Below are positions 11,105 through 23,154 of a stretch of DNA of 64,000 nucleotides, piece by piece. Numbering within the stretch: the stretch's first letter is position 1; each line of letters opens with the position of its first letter. A program made the position numbers and the translations under genes. Source of the DNA: Melastoma dodecandrum (Eukaryota; Streptophyta; Magnoliopsida; Myrtales; Melastomataceae); NCBI GenBank assembly GCA_029817715.1, contig JARUPY010000190.1, positions 3,596,001 to 3,660,000 of the forward strand, read 5' to 3'. The notes under the pieces are model-generated. The model saw only the letters and a list, made by a program, of their open reading frames with translations, had not been told where the DNA came from and ran no database searches.

Positions 11105-11334
11105 TGTTGTCGTCGACAAAGAATTGACGAAGAAAAGTGGAGAGAATGAGAGAAGAGGAATGTGTGGGAAGCTTGTTGATCCTTTGTCATACAATGACCT
11201 ATTTATACACAATACAAAAAGTAACTCCCTACCTAGCATTAACCCCCCACATTAAGTAGCATTAACCCCAGCCGCATTAACTCCGGTCGTTACAACACAT
11301 TAACTACGACCGTTACAATGGATTTATTTTAACA
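11105..11334 (-). repeat. Copia 3' LTR
   Basis: 230 bp, TG...CA ends, nearly identical to the 5' LTR at 15586-15838 except for a missing repeat unit of about 23 bp near the outer end. TATA-like TATAAATAGG (minus strand) is at 11198-11207. Confidence 0.95.
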
Positions 11335-14300
11335 AATCCCCCTAATCCGTTGTACCTGAACAACTCCAAGCTTTTGTCTCATCTCTACAAACTTCACGCG
11401 TCCTAGTGCCTTTGTGAGAATGACGGCCAGTTGTCCGTCAGTGCCGATGTGTTCGACCTTCACCTTTCCATCTTCGATGTACTCTCGAATGAAATGAAAT
11501 TTTGTATCGATATGCTTACTTCTATCATGGTGTACCGGGTTCTTGCTCAATGCTATCGCAGACTTGTTGTCCACCAACAAATTCACCTGAATCGGAGCTT
11601 GCGATATCATCTCACCGAATAAACGACTCAGCCACACTCCCTGACACGCTGTCGCCGCTGCCGCAATGTACTCCGCTTCACAGGATGAGAGTGCCACAAC
11701 CTTTTGCTTCTGTGACATCCATGAGACAAGACTCGTCCCGAGAAAAAATGCGACCCCCGTCGTACTCCTTCGATCATCAACATCACCGGCGAAGTCGCTG
11801 TCACTGTACCCAATAAGCGTGGGTTGTAGACTAGCCTTCTTGTAGCTGCATCCATATTCTGTTGTGCCTCTCAGGTACCGAAGTATGTGCTTCACTGCCG
11901 CCCAATGTTGTACCTGCTAACTATACCCACAGAATATGCGAGATCAGGCCTGGTGTTAACAATGTACCGTAAACTCCCTACGATGCTCCTGTATCTCGTC
12001 GCGTCCACGATCACATCACCTTCCTTCTTGCTCAATTTTAGTCGATTCTCCATGGGAGTTTGACAAGGATTGCAATCAGACATCCCTCCCAACTCAAGAA
12101 TCTTAGCCGCATAGGAGCTTTGGCACAATGTGATCTCACCTTCCTTTTGCTTCACTTCGATGCCCAAGTAGTAACTTAGAAGTCCAAGGTCACTCATGTT
12201 GAAGCGTTGCATCATCTCCTGCTTGAAATCAACAATGCCACTGATGTTCGGCCCGGAGATGATCAAATCGTCGACGTACACGCCGACCAGTAAGAAAAAA
12301 TGTTGATCCCCTCTTTTGTAAACCGCGTGATCCAACTTGCTTCGTATGAATCCGAGCGCAATCAACTCCTTGTCCAGCCTTACATTCCATGCTCGTGGTG
12401 CCTGCCTCAATCCATAGAGTGCCTTGTGAAGTTTGAGCACTTGTTTGTCTCCATTTTCGACGATGAAACTGGGAGGTTGATGCACGTATACCTCCTCATC
12501 AAGGTCACCATTTAGGAATACAGATTTCACGTCCATGTGATGAACCTCCCACCCACCATGTGCGGCGAGCGCAAGCAACAGTCGCACAGTTACCATGCGC
12601 GCCACTGGAGCAAATACCTCATCGAAGTCCACCCCCTCACGCTGAGCATATCCCTTTGTAACCAAACGAGCTTTGTGCTTGACAATATTTCCCGCAGAGT
12701 CCTTCTTGACTTTGAAAACCCATTTTAGCCCAATGGCTCGATGTCCCGGTGGCAACATTGCAGGCTCCCAAGTGTTGTTCTCCCGAATCGCCTCCATCTC
12801 CACTTCCATAGCCCGACGCCAACAAGCTTCAGATAATGCTTGTTTGACGCTGTTTGTTTCCTCAGTAGCCAGTAGACAAAGTCCGCTATACTTGAAGTCG
12901 TTAACCTCCTCCGTGGTGTCGATGATATTCGAGATCATGCGAAACCTGAGCCCTACACCATTAGAATCGATGGCGCCCTAGGACGGTGGAGTTGCCCACT
13001 GTACACTGGTTGAATTCGCTGGTGTAGCAACTAGACCTTGCCCCTGACTCTCCGCCGCAACATTTGGTGTTGCGGGCATCTGCGAATTTTCGAAATCCAT
13101 GGTCGGATGACCGTCAGTACCATTGTCGGTCGTCGAAGGACCAATAATGGTCATGTACTCCACGATGAAAGTCCTCGCCCCACTCCCTTGGTCAGCTTCG
13201 CCGCCTTCTGTCCAGTTCCATGCTTTTCGCTCATCGAAAATGACGTCTCGGGTGATCATCAGCTTCTTCTCCTTTGGATCGTACACCCTGTATGCCTTCG
13301 TTCCGGGTTCATAACCAAGGAATACGCCTGGAACCGATCTGTCTGACAGCTTCGACACACCTAGGCCGACTCTCTTCACATACGCCGTGCATCCGAAGGT
13401 GCGCAAATGTCGGACGCCGAGCTTCCGGTTGTACCAAGCCTCATATGGAGTTTTACCGTCAAGACTTCTCGTCGGTGACCTATTAAGGATGTACACGGCG
13501 GTCTTCACCGCTTCGCCCCAAAATTCCGCTGGTACTTGCATTGACTTGAGCAGACAACGCGCCATTTCCACTACAGTTTGGTTTCGCCTCTCTACAACAC
13601 CATTTTGTTGAGGCGAATAAGGTGCGGTTGTGAAGTGTTTGATGCCGTTCTCCTCGCAGAAATCGCGGAACTGGGCAGAATTGAACTCTCCACCGCGATC
13701 TGTACGAAACGCTTTGAGCTTGCCGCCAATCTCGTTCTCCGCCTCCGCCTTGATCTTTTTAAAATACTTGAAAGCCTCGTCTTTGGACTCCAACAATTCT
13801 AGCCACATAAAACGACTGTGATCATCGACAATCAATAGGAAGTATCTCCGTCCTCTTGGTGTCGGTGGCAAGATCTGACCGCACAAATCGCCATGGAACA
13901 GTTCGAGCCCCCCCTTCTGCTTTGTATGATGTGGTGTGTGGGAACGGAGTGCGGTGCTGCTTTCCAAGAACACAACCATCACAAAACTGCTCCCCACGCT
14001 CAATCACAGGCATGCCTACCACCATCTGCTTGATCCCGAGATCACGAAGCGATCGAAAGTTGAGATGTCCAAATCGAGCATTCCACAACCACGCCACGTC
14101 GCTGATCTTGGACAAGAGACACACCGGTGCACTCAAGTTTAGCTTCAACGTATAGAGCCTCCTGTTCTTGGTACGCGCCGCACGGGCCAGCAATGCGCTC
14201 TCACGATCATACACGCGCAGCATGCCGCCGTCGATGACAATCTTGCATCCTCCTTCTTCCAACTGTCCAAGACTTATGATATTAGTCAAACGTGGTATGT

Positions 14301-15546
14301 AATATACCTCGGTAAAGATCTTTTGCTCGTTGTTCTTGCAAGCCATCATCACGGTACCAAGCCCACATATATCCACAGTTGAACCGTCGCCAAAACGCAC
14401 TGAACCACGGACATTTTCATCGAGGGTTGCAAGAGCCGCTCTGCACCCAGTCATGTGGTTTGTAGCTCCACTGTCGAGATACCATGTGTCGTTGTCGCAC
14501 TCCACCGGGAACACGCACTCTTCATTGAGAAACACATTCTGAGTCGTGGTGTGCTCAACGTTGCAAGTATGGGCAAGCAGCAATGCAGGCTGTTCAACGT
14601 CGGTTTTGGCGAGATTAGCTTTTTCACGCCGCTCACGCCGCGGCTTTCGACACTCCTTGGCCCAATGGCCATAAACGCCGCAGTTTCGGCACTTCCCCTT
14701 TCGCCGAGGTGTTCCTTCAGAGGTCCTTTCGGTGGTGCCACGACCTTCGTTTCGAGAGCCGCCCTTGTTCTTCCCGTGAGCCTGACCCCTGGCCTTCTCA
14801 CCGTTTGATGAAGAATCACCTTGTAGACGATGCCATTCCTCCTCAGCGAGAAGCAACCGCCCAGCTTTGTCATGGACGTTGCCGCCACTGTCAAAACGAT
14901 CCTCCGCAGCACGCAACCGTCCCACCAACTCCTCAATTGTCATCGTGCTTAGATCAAGCAAGGTTTCAATCGAAAGAGCGATCTGGGAATACCGAGCTGG
15001 CACAACGCGAAGAAATTTCTTCACGACACGGACCTCCTCTATCGATTCGCCGAGCGCACGGATGTTACTGGCGAGGCTAGAAATTCTCATAGCGAAATCG
15101 TCGATGCCCTCACCCTCCTTGAAGGCAATGTTCTCGAACTCCTTCAACAATTTCTGAGCATTCGCCTCCTGGACCCGAGCAACACCCATCCGCATCGTCT
15201 TCACCGCCTCCCACGCCTCCTTGGCGCTCTCCTTCACGGCGAGGATCGAGAGCATCTCGGCCGGCACGGCGCGAAGGATTGCAGCCAACGCGAGTCTGTC
15301 GGCACGTCGATCGTCCTCGTTGGTCTCGATGGCGTCCCAGAGTCCCTGTGCCTCCAGATTGACTTGCATCACAAGGGCCCACTCGTTGTAGTTCGTGCGC
15401 GTCAATAATGGGTACACGATCAAACCGCTTGTCTCCTTCATCACGCGCTCCACCACGACTTCACGTGATGCGCTGCTGCCGTTGTCGCCTTTCTTGATAT
15501 CGGCGATGCGACCCTTGGGGGACGGGGAGCGATTTTCTCCGGACAT
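11329..15546 (-). pseudogene. Copia gag-pol polyprotein, broken
   Basis: Probable start ATG at 15546 (MSGENRSPSP). Reading leftwards: gag with zinc knuckle CRNCGVYGHWAKEC (about 14650-14690), aspartic protease DSGAT (about 14475), GAG-pre-integrase, integrase with a D-x35-E spacing and TAPYSPQQNGVVE, RT with YVDD (about 12270-12280), RNase H with SDFAGD and SSCEAEYIA (about 11670-11800). Lesions: a frame change at a run of seven C (13908-13914) just before the integrase catalytic core; an in-frame TAG at 12978-12980 between integrase and RT; and a frame change with apparent loss of residues between RT and RNase H near 11910-11930. The protein therefore exists only as four separate open segments. 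Confidence 0.93.
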
Positions 15547-15570
15547 GATCGGCAAAGAATCCTCCTTGAT

Positions 15571-15583
15571 GGCTCTGATGCCA
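15571..15583 (-). other. Copia primer-binding site
   Basis: The minus strand reads TGGCATCAGAGCC two bases inside the 5' LTR, one mismatch from the common plant Copia site for initiator-Met tRNA. Confidence 0.8.
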
Positions 15584-15585
15584 CG

Positions 15586-15838
15586 TGTTGTCGTCGACAA
15601 AGAATTGACGAAGAAAAGTGGAGAGAATGAGAGAAGAGGAACGTGTGGGAAGCTTGTTGATCCTTTGTCATACAATGACCTATTTATACACAATACAAAA
15701 AGTAACTCCCTACCTAGCATTAACCCCCCACATTAAGTAGCATTAACCCCAGCCGCATTAACTCCGGTCGTTACAACACATTAACCACGACCGTTACAAC
15801 GTATTAACTACGACCGTTACAACGGATTTATTCTAACA
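15586..15838 (-). repeat. Copia 5' LTR
   Basis: 253 bp with TG...CA ends. It contains a tandem copy of a 23-bp unit (core cgaccgttacaac) that the other LTR lacks. A TATA-like motif lies at 15679-15688 (minus strand). Apart from this unit only a few substitutions separate the LTRs, suggesting a recent insertion. Confidence 0.95.
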
Positions 15839-16789
15839 TTCTCCATATGTCGATATGTACACATTTTATTTAATATATTTGCCGCTTTATCCTAGAAAAG
15901 TATAATTATGTGCACCATGGTAGCAGCAAGTTATTAACATGGATTATTATTATCTTAAAATTTGTGTATAAAAACCATATTTTAAGGTAGTTCTTAACCA
16001 CATAAGAAATAATACCATCGTTTAAAGTAATTCAAGTAACGAAATTTTACAAAAGGAAAATAATATTTAGAAATAAAAGTTATTCAATGATAGGAGTGTT
16101 GGACTAAACTTCACTAGATTGAGATATATTAAAATTTTTAACCTTTTTATGAAATATTTTTAGAAAATTCATTTCGATGAGTAATAAAAGCTTTCTTTTT
16201 TATAGTTAAGAGCTCCCTCCAACTGCCCACATCCAACCTAAATGACCAAACACATTCATTGATTATTACCAACCAAAACCAACCAGTAATTAACTCGTCT
16301 GGCTTAGCTGGACACTGAAACTATATATTATCTAATATTTACATCTGTATATATTTAATATTAGTTCCAGCAGCATTCATTTCTTCTGCTCGTATGGATA
16401 AGATTGGATTTTTACGTATGTGATGTATGTTTTAGATATTACTTGATCGGCCGTGCAGGTTCTTCGTTGTGGCGAACGCGGTCGCGTGCACCTACGTGGC
16501 CCTATCGCTCATCCTTGTCATCTGCAAGATACCTTTGGCCTCGTCTGTGGTCATAGTAGGCGACATCGTCATTGTGGCGCTATTGGCTGCGAGCGGTGGG
16601 GCCACTGGGGCCATCGGGGTGATGGGCAAGGAGGGTAACTCGCATGTGAGGTGGGCGAAGGTGTGCGACGTCTTCGGGAAGTTCTGCGACAAGGTGGCCA
16701 TCTCCCTCGTGTTGTCGCTGCTCGGATCCCTGACGTTCCTCCTGCTCGCGTCTTTTGCAGTCATTGCCACTAACAGGAGGTCTCGATGA

Positions 16790-17917
16790 GGATCGACTTA
16801 CTTATTGCTCAATCCATGTCAAATGTATCCGCGAGATTATGATGTCAAGTCCAAATTTTCTACTCGTCGAAAGAAAGAATAAATCATCAAGACATTTCTT
16901 CAACGATTGTGTTCCGCTCTACTTTGTATGTAACATCTTTACAGGTCTAAAATGATGGGTATGGGATCCCATGACTTTGTATATGTTAGTGTTAATGTCT
17001 GCGTTTAGACATGTAGAGGCGGAGCCCAGGAACCCATAGCCCCCTCGTTTTTATTAAAAAAATAAAATTAGGCTCCAAAATTTAAAATAATTCAATTTGG
17101 CCCCCTTAAATATCCTCTTATTCAATTTGGCCTCCTCCGATTTTTTTTTCCGGCTCACTACTCTAGACATGTTAGTGCACTGTTAATAAATGTGAATGCG
17201 TGATTCGTATATATATGTGATCATATGTTGCTGACATGTCATTTTTCTGTTTCGACATATGGGCGCTAATTGTACATGTCATGTAACCAACCGTTTATTC
17301 ATGTATCCTTTTCATTCGTACATATCACACTATATTGTTCATACATGTGCTTATCATTTTTAGTACACGTCGTTTGACAGTTCAAACATGCAGGACGAAC
17401 TTGAGCATGAACAAAAATCGAGGCATTTAGAACACGTACGTTCGAGTTTGTATACGTATATGAACATTATATCGATTGGATAAACTTATGAAGTTTGAGC
17501 TACACCTAAATAAAAATAGAAAAATCCGTGCACTGTCAACATGTAATTTCCAATCAATATCTTTTTTATTTGCCCTCATAATTTGTCTTCCTTAGATTTT
17601 TGTTTTTAGTTCAAACTTTGTCCAACTATAAAGGTAATCTTTTAGAAAAGAGAAATTCGACCCATGAGAGCTTTGTAATGTAAAGCGTGTTTGTGAGATT
17701 TGCAGGCCATGGATTCAACAACAAAAGCTTAAGAAAGTATGGATTCCAAATCTGACATTATGAAAAGCAAAACTCTAAATTTAAAAAGTTATTCATGAGT
17801 GTGATTCTTTTCTAAAGTCATAAATCGAGTGAATGGTTTTATTTATGCTGGGACACCCACGCCAATCAATCGTTAGCCCCACATGCCTGAAAATTGATAG
17901 AATTGGAGAAGGAAGAA
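16790..17917. repeat. 3' flank of CASPL1 copy A, duplicate of window bases 1-1132
   Basis: Non-coding, direct duplicate of the left edge of the window and partly of 29502-29938. It carries a degraded copy of the MITE-like element at about 17015-17163. Confidence 0.8.
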
Positions 17918-17960
17918 ATGGCAGCTGCCGTTGTGTTGTCGTCGTCCATGACTTGCTAGG
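17918..17960 (+). pseudogene. NLR 5'-end remnant cut off by a LINE
   Basis: ATGGCAGCTGCC and the following bases match the NLR remnant at 1133 for about 40 bp (up to 'catgacttgct'), then pass abruptly into LINE-derived sequence. Only about 14 codons remain. Confidence 0.7.
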
Positions 17961-19582
17961 AGGCCTCTTATTACTAGGAGCCCACTTCAGAGGATTGTGT
18001 GCCGTTGGTGGATGCCATTGCTAGTAGGATTCGTCACTAGATGAGTAGGCACCTGTCGTATGCTGGGAGGCTGCAGGTGGTGAGCTCGGTGTTATACGCG
18101 ACTCAGACGTATTGGTCGTCCGTATTTCCACTACAATGTCGGTTGTCGGCGGCTGGAGTAGCTCATGTCGCGGTTTTTGTGGTTGGGTCCATCGATAGAC
18201 CACCACAAGGCTAAGGTAGCGTGGCACACAGTGTGCAGGCCGAAGAAGCAAGGAAGACTTGGTCTTAAGCATGTTACGGAATGGAACCGAGCGACGATGC
18301 TGAAGCACATTTGGCACCTCTTCTCGGATCTAGAGGAGTCAGTATGGGCTCGCTGGGTGAGGACGGATGATTTTCACGCTGGGCTCATCCCGGTTTGCTC
18401 GCCGCTACTAAGGGAATCCTCGTTAGTTTCTTTTCCTCTGCTTATTAACATGTTTAAACTCAGTGGGTAGCCCTGTCTGACCTGGGATCGCACTAGGGAA
18501 TCGTCCTAGTCCTGAGCCCGTGGAACAACGGGACCATGGCGTAGCCAATCGCGTTAGTATCTTTTGAGATGTGAGTCGTTTTGGCAAGTGAGGCAGCTGT
18601 ATAGGTGTTCCTGAGTTTGGAGACGATTATTGACGTTGAGACACATTGTTCGTCGGCTCATTTCATGGCGTATAGGGGATGGGAGCAGGACCTCCTTTTG
18701 GTTTGATTCTTGGTCCCCCACTAGGTCCTTTGGCGGAGATCTTTGGACGTGAGGAGATCGAGTGTTGGAGGATCCCTTCTACGGTTTCTGTGGGGGACTT
18801 CTTTTCTAATCCTAGTTGGCGGAGTTACGTTGATGGTGGTGATTTGAGGATTCATTGGCACAGGCGTGCGTATTTTGACAGGTTATATGAGCTTTTGCCT
18901 TTACCTATTATCCTTCGCCAGGTATATCTGATCGGATTGTCTGGTTTTTACGCCCTGATGAAGATTTCACTTTTGCTTCTGCATAGAGATATTTTTGTAG
19001 CGAGTATGAAATTGTTTCTTGGGCTACTTTTGTTTGGGGTAAGGGAATGCCGCCGCGGTTCTCTTTTGTTCTTTGGTTGGCCTTCAAGGAAGGTTATATA
19101 CATCAGATATGCTCTTTTCTCTTGGTGTTTCTTCTTCTTCTACATGTGCTCTTTGTGGATCGAGACGAGAGCGATTCGACCACCTCGTTTTTACATGTTC
19201 ATACTTAGTAGAGGTGTGGAAGTATAGTCTTGGTCGAACTGTAGCACCGAATTTCCCGCGTAGATTCAGTGATATCTTTGATTTGCTAGTCACGCCAGCT
19301 GGAGCGACCCTTCGGCGTTGTCGACCTTTCATTCGGATGTTTGCTAGATGTGTCTATTACTTGTGGATGGAGCGCAACAAGCGTCGCGTTGGTGAGCGTT
19401 TATTGTCTCCTAGGAGACTGACTACATTTCTTCTTGCATCATTGTCGCGTACATAGATCGATTTATTTGTTTTTTTTAGGTACGAATATAAGCTATGCGT
19501 TGCTTTTGTGCTAGCTTGACTTCCAGATATATGCCCCTGTTAGACTATTTATGGATTATATATTATTACTTGTAAAAAAAAT
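17961..19582 (+). mobile_element. 5'-truncated L1-type LINE (3' end with RT C-terminus and zf-RVT)
   Basis: The translated sequence, in broken frames, contains the C-terminal part of a plant L1 reverse transcriptase ORF. Segments include GRLQVVSSVLYATQTYW (about 18070-18125), FLWLGPSIDHHKAKVAW (about 18170-18220) and the RKLGLK-like GRLGLKHVTEWNRA. A cysteine/histidine zf-RVT region follows (CALCGSRRERFDHLVFTC, about 19145-19200). Several frameshifts and stops separate them. The element ends near an A-run at 19574-19581. 5' truncation and a poly-A end are the usual LINE signature. Target duplications could not be assigned by eye. Confidence 0.82.
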
Positions 19583-21103
19583 TCCCGAAGTCCGCTCACC
19601 TGTAATGTCGTGCTCGTTTGAGTTTCCTGGGTTAGGATCATGGACTTGTTGGCGAGACATCCGGACCTCATAGTTATTTCCTTCACCTTAATATCTTTGT
19701 ACTCGCTCGTTCCGGAAAATGCTCGCCCGCCTGGACTCAGCTCGCAAGCCGCAATGCTGAGTCTTTGAGGCCCATCTTACATCGGCTCAAAATTCGGCCA
19801 CGCCAACGGGGCCGAAATTGGATAAAAAATAATAGTTAACATAAATATAATGAGTTTGGTGGTGCTATTTATGCATGACATGCGATTAATTAAAATAGTT
19901 TTACTATTAACTTTTGTTCTATTTTAGAATTTTATCTAATACTTGTTTGTGTAGTAATTAAAGACTAATTTAATCTAAAATTTGTATTTCTATTAAAATA
20001 ATTATCAAAACATTTTTTTACGGAACAATTGTGTTTCCATCGGGGTACGGTTTTTTATTTTTAGATAAAATTCTTTTAAAAACCCATATGATATAATCGA
20101 ATAGAGAAATGGAAATAGGATCCCGATATATATATTTTTATAAAGCAAAAATAAAAACAATTACAGAAGAAAAATAAAAGGGGAAAGATTCGGCGGGAAC
20201 TTACTACATCAATAAGGGGAGATTAACCGTGTCTTGTCATCCGTGCAAGGGGGAATTGGCTGAAGCAGAAAGGAAGTAAACTTATAGCTTTGAGCTGCAG
20301 GATTGGGTTTAGGAAGAAGAAACTCAAGCATAATACTTGACATATACGGGAAGTGCTTGTCACACTCAAGCATAATGCTTGTCGTCTTCTCGCCTCCGCC
20401 CAGAAGGAGATTTGTCTACCCCCCTCGAGGCTACTGCTACTGATGTGTTTCGCCGTCTGTTAGCAACTCTGCTTCTAATTCATTCGGCTCGATTTTTCTT
20501 ACATTGCTTGTCTTTATTGCTTTTCGTCGAACTCTGAGAAGATTGATAACTCTGCAGGTGACTACGGGTCGATGGATTCCTCATTGATAGATGAATGCAT
20601 TTATATATGCAGTCTGTGTGATAGGCATAGGTGTGTGACTCTCCGCCAGTCGTTTTAACGATATGGAGTTGGTGTCACGACCACACAAGAACATGATGTC
20701 TCAAGACAGACGTTGTATGGTTAAAACTGCTTGATTCGCATTTGTGCGGTTACTAGTATCTGAAAGAAGGAAGCTGATTTCGACTGAATCCATGATGCTC
20801 CTCGTATCCCGTTTGATTATGCATTTGTTTGTATACCGAGAACGTGGCGGAGGCCGGAGCTACACTCGTCATACTTTCTTCACATAGATCAGGCAGGCAG
20901 ACAACTAAGATTACACAACAATTATTCTCACAGACAGAGATCAACTTACAATGAATAATTACACGCAGACATACAGACTATACCTAAAATGCAACAGCCC
21001 CATATACACAAGTATAAACCACTACTACATGACGCACGTTAACATGCACACACCCACGGCAGAACCGAACCAAAGCGTCAGAAGACTCTGAAACTCTGTT
21101 CCC
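19583..21103. other. Intergenic region with one NLR scrap
   Basis: No gene is recognised. AT-rich until about 20220, then the NLR scrap described separately. A block after it (about 20325-20385) contains an imperfect repeat of 'actcaagcataat.cttg' and matches sequence upstream of NLR1 near 2835-2870. The remainder lies downstream of the minus-strand CASPL gene and may include its 3' UTR. Confidence 0.5.
20230..20312 (+). pseudogene. Short NLR coiled-coil remnant
   Basis: About 80 bp match NLR1 around 3382-3464 (gcagaaaggaag, then tatagctttgagctgcagga), out of frame and with a stop. Nothing else of the NLR is nearby. Confidence 0.7.
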
Positions 21104-23154
21104 TTATTTGGGGATCTTCTTGTGGAGGGACAAGGTGGATAGGACGATGAGGAACACCAGGAGGACAGACGCGAACAAGCCGAGCGAGACCGAGCTCGCA
21201 AGGTACTGACAGAACTTGTCGTAGACATTGCAAACTTTGTTCCAACCGACATGGGAATTCCCCTTCAGGCCAACGTATGCCACTGCCCCGGCCGCCCCCG
21301 TTGCGGATGCCAATATCCCCAGGATCAACTGCAATTTTTGTTTTTTTTTCACATCAAAGGTTGTAATAAAAATATTGGATGGTTGTGGTGTATCTGTCAC
21401 GGCTCATTGAATTTGTATGGCCTGGTCAGATCACTGAACACTGGACAGATAGGACGAGCATGATTCATTACCCTTCAGGATTAGATTAAATTGTCACCAT
21501 CACTGTAAGATTAACATCACAAATCTTTCCACCTCCTCTGGATCTCGCACTCGTTACTCTTGAAATCACGACGCGAATAAAAGTGTGGCACAGGAGAGGT
21601 TATGAGGAGGGACTAACTCACCACATCCCAGATCAAGAAGTAGGGGAGGAATTTGGTGGAGAAAGTTGGGTTCAAGATGACACAAACTGATGCCAATGCT
21701 GCTATCAGGCTGTAAAGCCCAGCCACAGATAGTGCTACCACAAAGTATCTGCACAACAAAGTCAAAGTGTTCATAAAATAATCACAAAAAACCCAGCTTG
21801 GGTCACCATGATTTTCCATTTCACAAGTTGGGTCATCGTGATTTTGATTTAATATTAATCAGAATTATCGTGAAAGATTCTTCATTACAGCCAATGATGC
21901 AAAAATATTCCTTCCTTTGTGGGTGATGATGCTGATGGGTTATTTGTTAACCCTCCCAGATTGTTCTGCACTAATTAAGAATATTTTAAAAAAAAAATTA
22001 CTTTATGGATTCGTTCTTATCGTTTTCTTGATAGTAAAAGTTTAGCAAAACAGCTGGCTTCTCTCGATGGGACGAAACTGTGGTTTGTGTTGGTTTTTGT
22101 AGGTGGACAAATCAATCATTGTATGCTGTGTGTGTTTCACTTTCATGGGTTTCTTGTGGGATTTGGATTAGTAGGTAAAACCTTGGGCGGAGGAGTAAAG
22201 ATTCTTGTATTTTTAGAATACCTACTACTAAAGAAAGAGTAATTTTGTTTGCATATCTAATCTCTCTTTATGCCCATAAAGTGGAGGATATCACAACAAA
22301 AAGGAATTGTGTCTTATTTCATTACATTCTTCTCATGAATGGGCCCCACATGTAACATTCACGCACACACGCAAACCCGTCTTATCTGTTATCTGTCACA
22401 TTCTTGATTTTTCTTAGGATTAAATCAAGATCATAATCAAATTGTCAATGTCAATGTCAATGTCATCCCATCAATGTATGACTATTGGGCATGGGAGTGT
22501 ATGTATTAGGTTGTTCAGGGAGTTTCCCTGGTTAAGGATTTTGACTAGAGTTAATCTAGTTTTTGGTTTAACTTTTCAAAATCTAGGTTTGGATGATGAG
22601 GGTGAAAGCAAACAATTAAAGAGGAACACAAAGCGTTCTGAAAACTAGTCTGGTTCTGATTTTGGTTATAATCCCTTCATCTAATATCAAAGATTAATGT
22701 AATAAAACAATATTACTTGGGATATTTTAGACTAAAAAAACCACCATATTGATACCCGACAGATATCTGTACCAAACAAATCGCATGCGAAGCTTTAAAA
22801 GTTGTAGCACACTTACACAAGAGCAGGCGAGTCACTGAACTTGGCTTCGGCCGACACGGGAAAAGGGAAACGCGGCGTGAGAACAACCTTGGTCTGGTGG
22901 CTGGTGACGGTTACCGCTATAGCACTCACCACACTGGCAAGCACCAAAACCCTAAGGACCAAGTCCGTCAACAGGAAAACGTCGGTCGGAGGGGGTGGAG
23001 GAGCCGTCGGCGCCTCGGGGTCGGCCTTCGCCGGCGGTTCCGGAACTGGGTCTACCTTCGGTTCGGTCTCTGGCTTGGCCTCGGGTTCCAAGGGGGGAGG
23101 GGGAGGCAGGGGTGCCTCGGGCTCGAGCTTGACGGCCTTCTCGGGTTCAGCCAT
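21104..23154 (-). CDS. CASP-like (CASPL) four-transmembrane protein with Pro/Glu-rich N-terminus
   Basis: Three exons on the minus strand: 23154-22817, 21748-21622 and 21328-21104, with GT-AG introns of 1068 and 293 bp and matching phases. The joined frame encodes about 229 residues. Residues about 1-57 are a Pro/Glu/Ala-rich tail ([26 protein letters not shown]). Then come TM1 with the family Arg ([10 protein letters not shown]), TM2 ([10 protein letters not shown]), TM3 with the family Asp (FLIWDVLILG) and TM4 ([17 protein letters not shown]). The motif [14 protein letters not shown] between TM3 and TM4 parallels GKEGNSHVRWAKVC in the plus-strand CASPL1 genes. CASPLs sit in the plasma membrane and some scaffold cell-wall modification; the role here is unknown. 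It is diverged from the plus-strand copies, so an old paralogue rather than part of the recent duplication. Confidence 0.88.

Larger units (their letters stand above)
11105..15838 (-). mobile_element. Ty1/Copia LTR retrotransposon in the intron of CASPL1 copy A
   Basis: Complete structure in antisense orientation to the host gene. The 5' LTR is 15586-15838 and the 3' LTR 11105-11334, both TG...CA. A 5-bp target duplication ttctc lies at 11100-11104 and 15839-15843. The empty site is preserved in the paralogous intron near 28546-28565, which confirms the boundaries. The primer-binding site (15571-15583, minus strand TGGCATCAGAGCC) resembles the initiator-Met tRNA type usual for plant Copia. 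A polypurine tract lies at 11335-11344. The polyprotein order protease, integrase, RT, RNase H identifies Copia. The coding region is broken at three places, so the copy is not autonomous. Confidence 0.97.
10819..16789 (+). pseudogene. CASP-like protein 1 (CASPL1) copy A, disrupted by a stop codon and a Copia insertion
   Basis: Two-exon gene: exon 1 is 10819-11033 (donor GT at 11034) and exon 2 is 16459-16789 (acceptor cag at 16456-16458). CASPLs are four-helix plasma-membrane proteins related to the Casparian strip scaffold proteins. Exon 1 encodes the short cytosolic N-terminus and TM1 with the family Arg (WEVGLRVLAL); exon 2 encodes TM2-TM4 with the family Asp (VVIVGDIVI). Two lesions are visible. 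A TAC Tyr codon of the paralogue is TAA here (11017-11019), truncating the protein after 66 residues. A 4.7 kb Copia element also lies in the intron. Exon 2 stays open and close to the intact copy, so loss is probably recent. Translation of the truncated product is possible but it would hold only TM1. Confidence 0.9.

Noticed and set aside
18679..19456. Two separate protein genes of 182 and 127 residues
   Set aside because: They are overlapping shifted frames of the same decayed LINE ORF, ending in its zf-RVT region.
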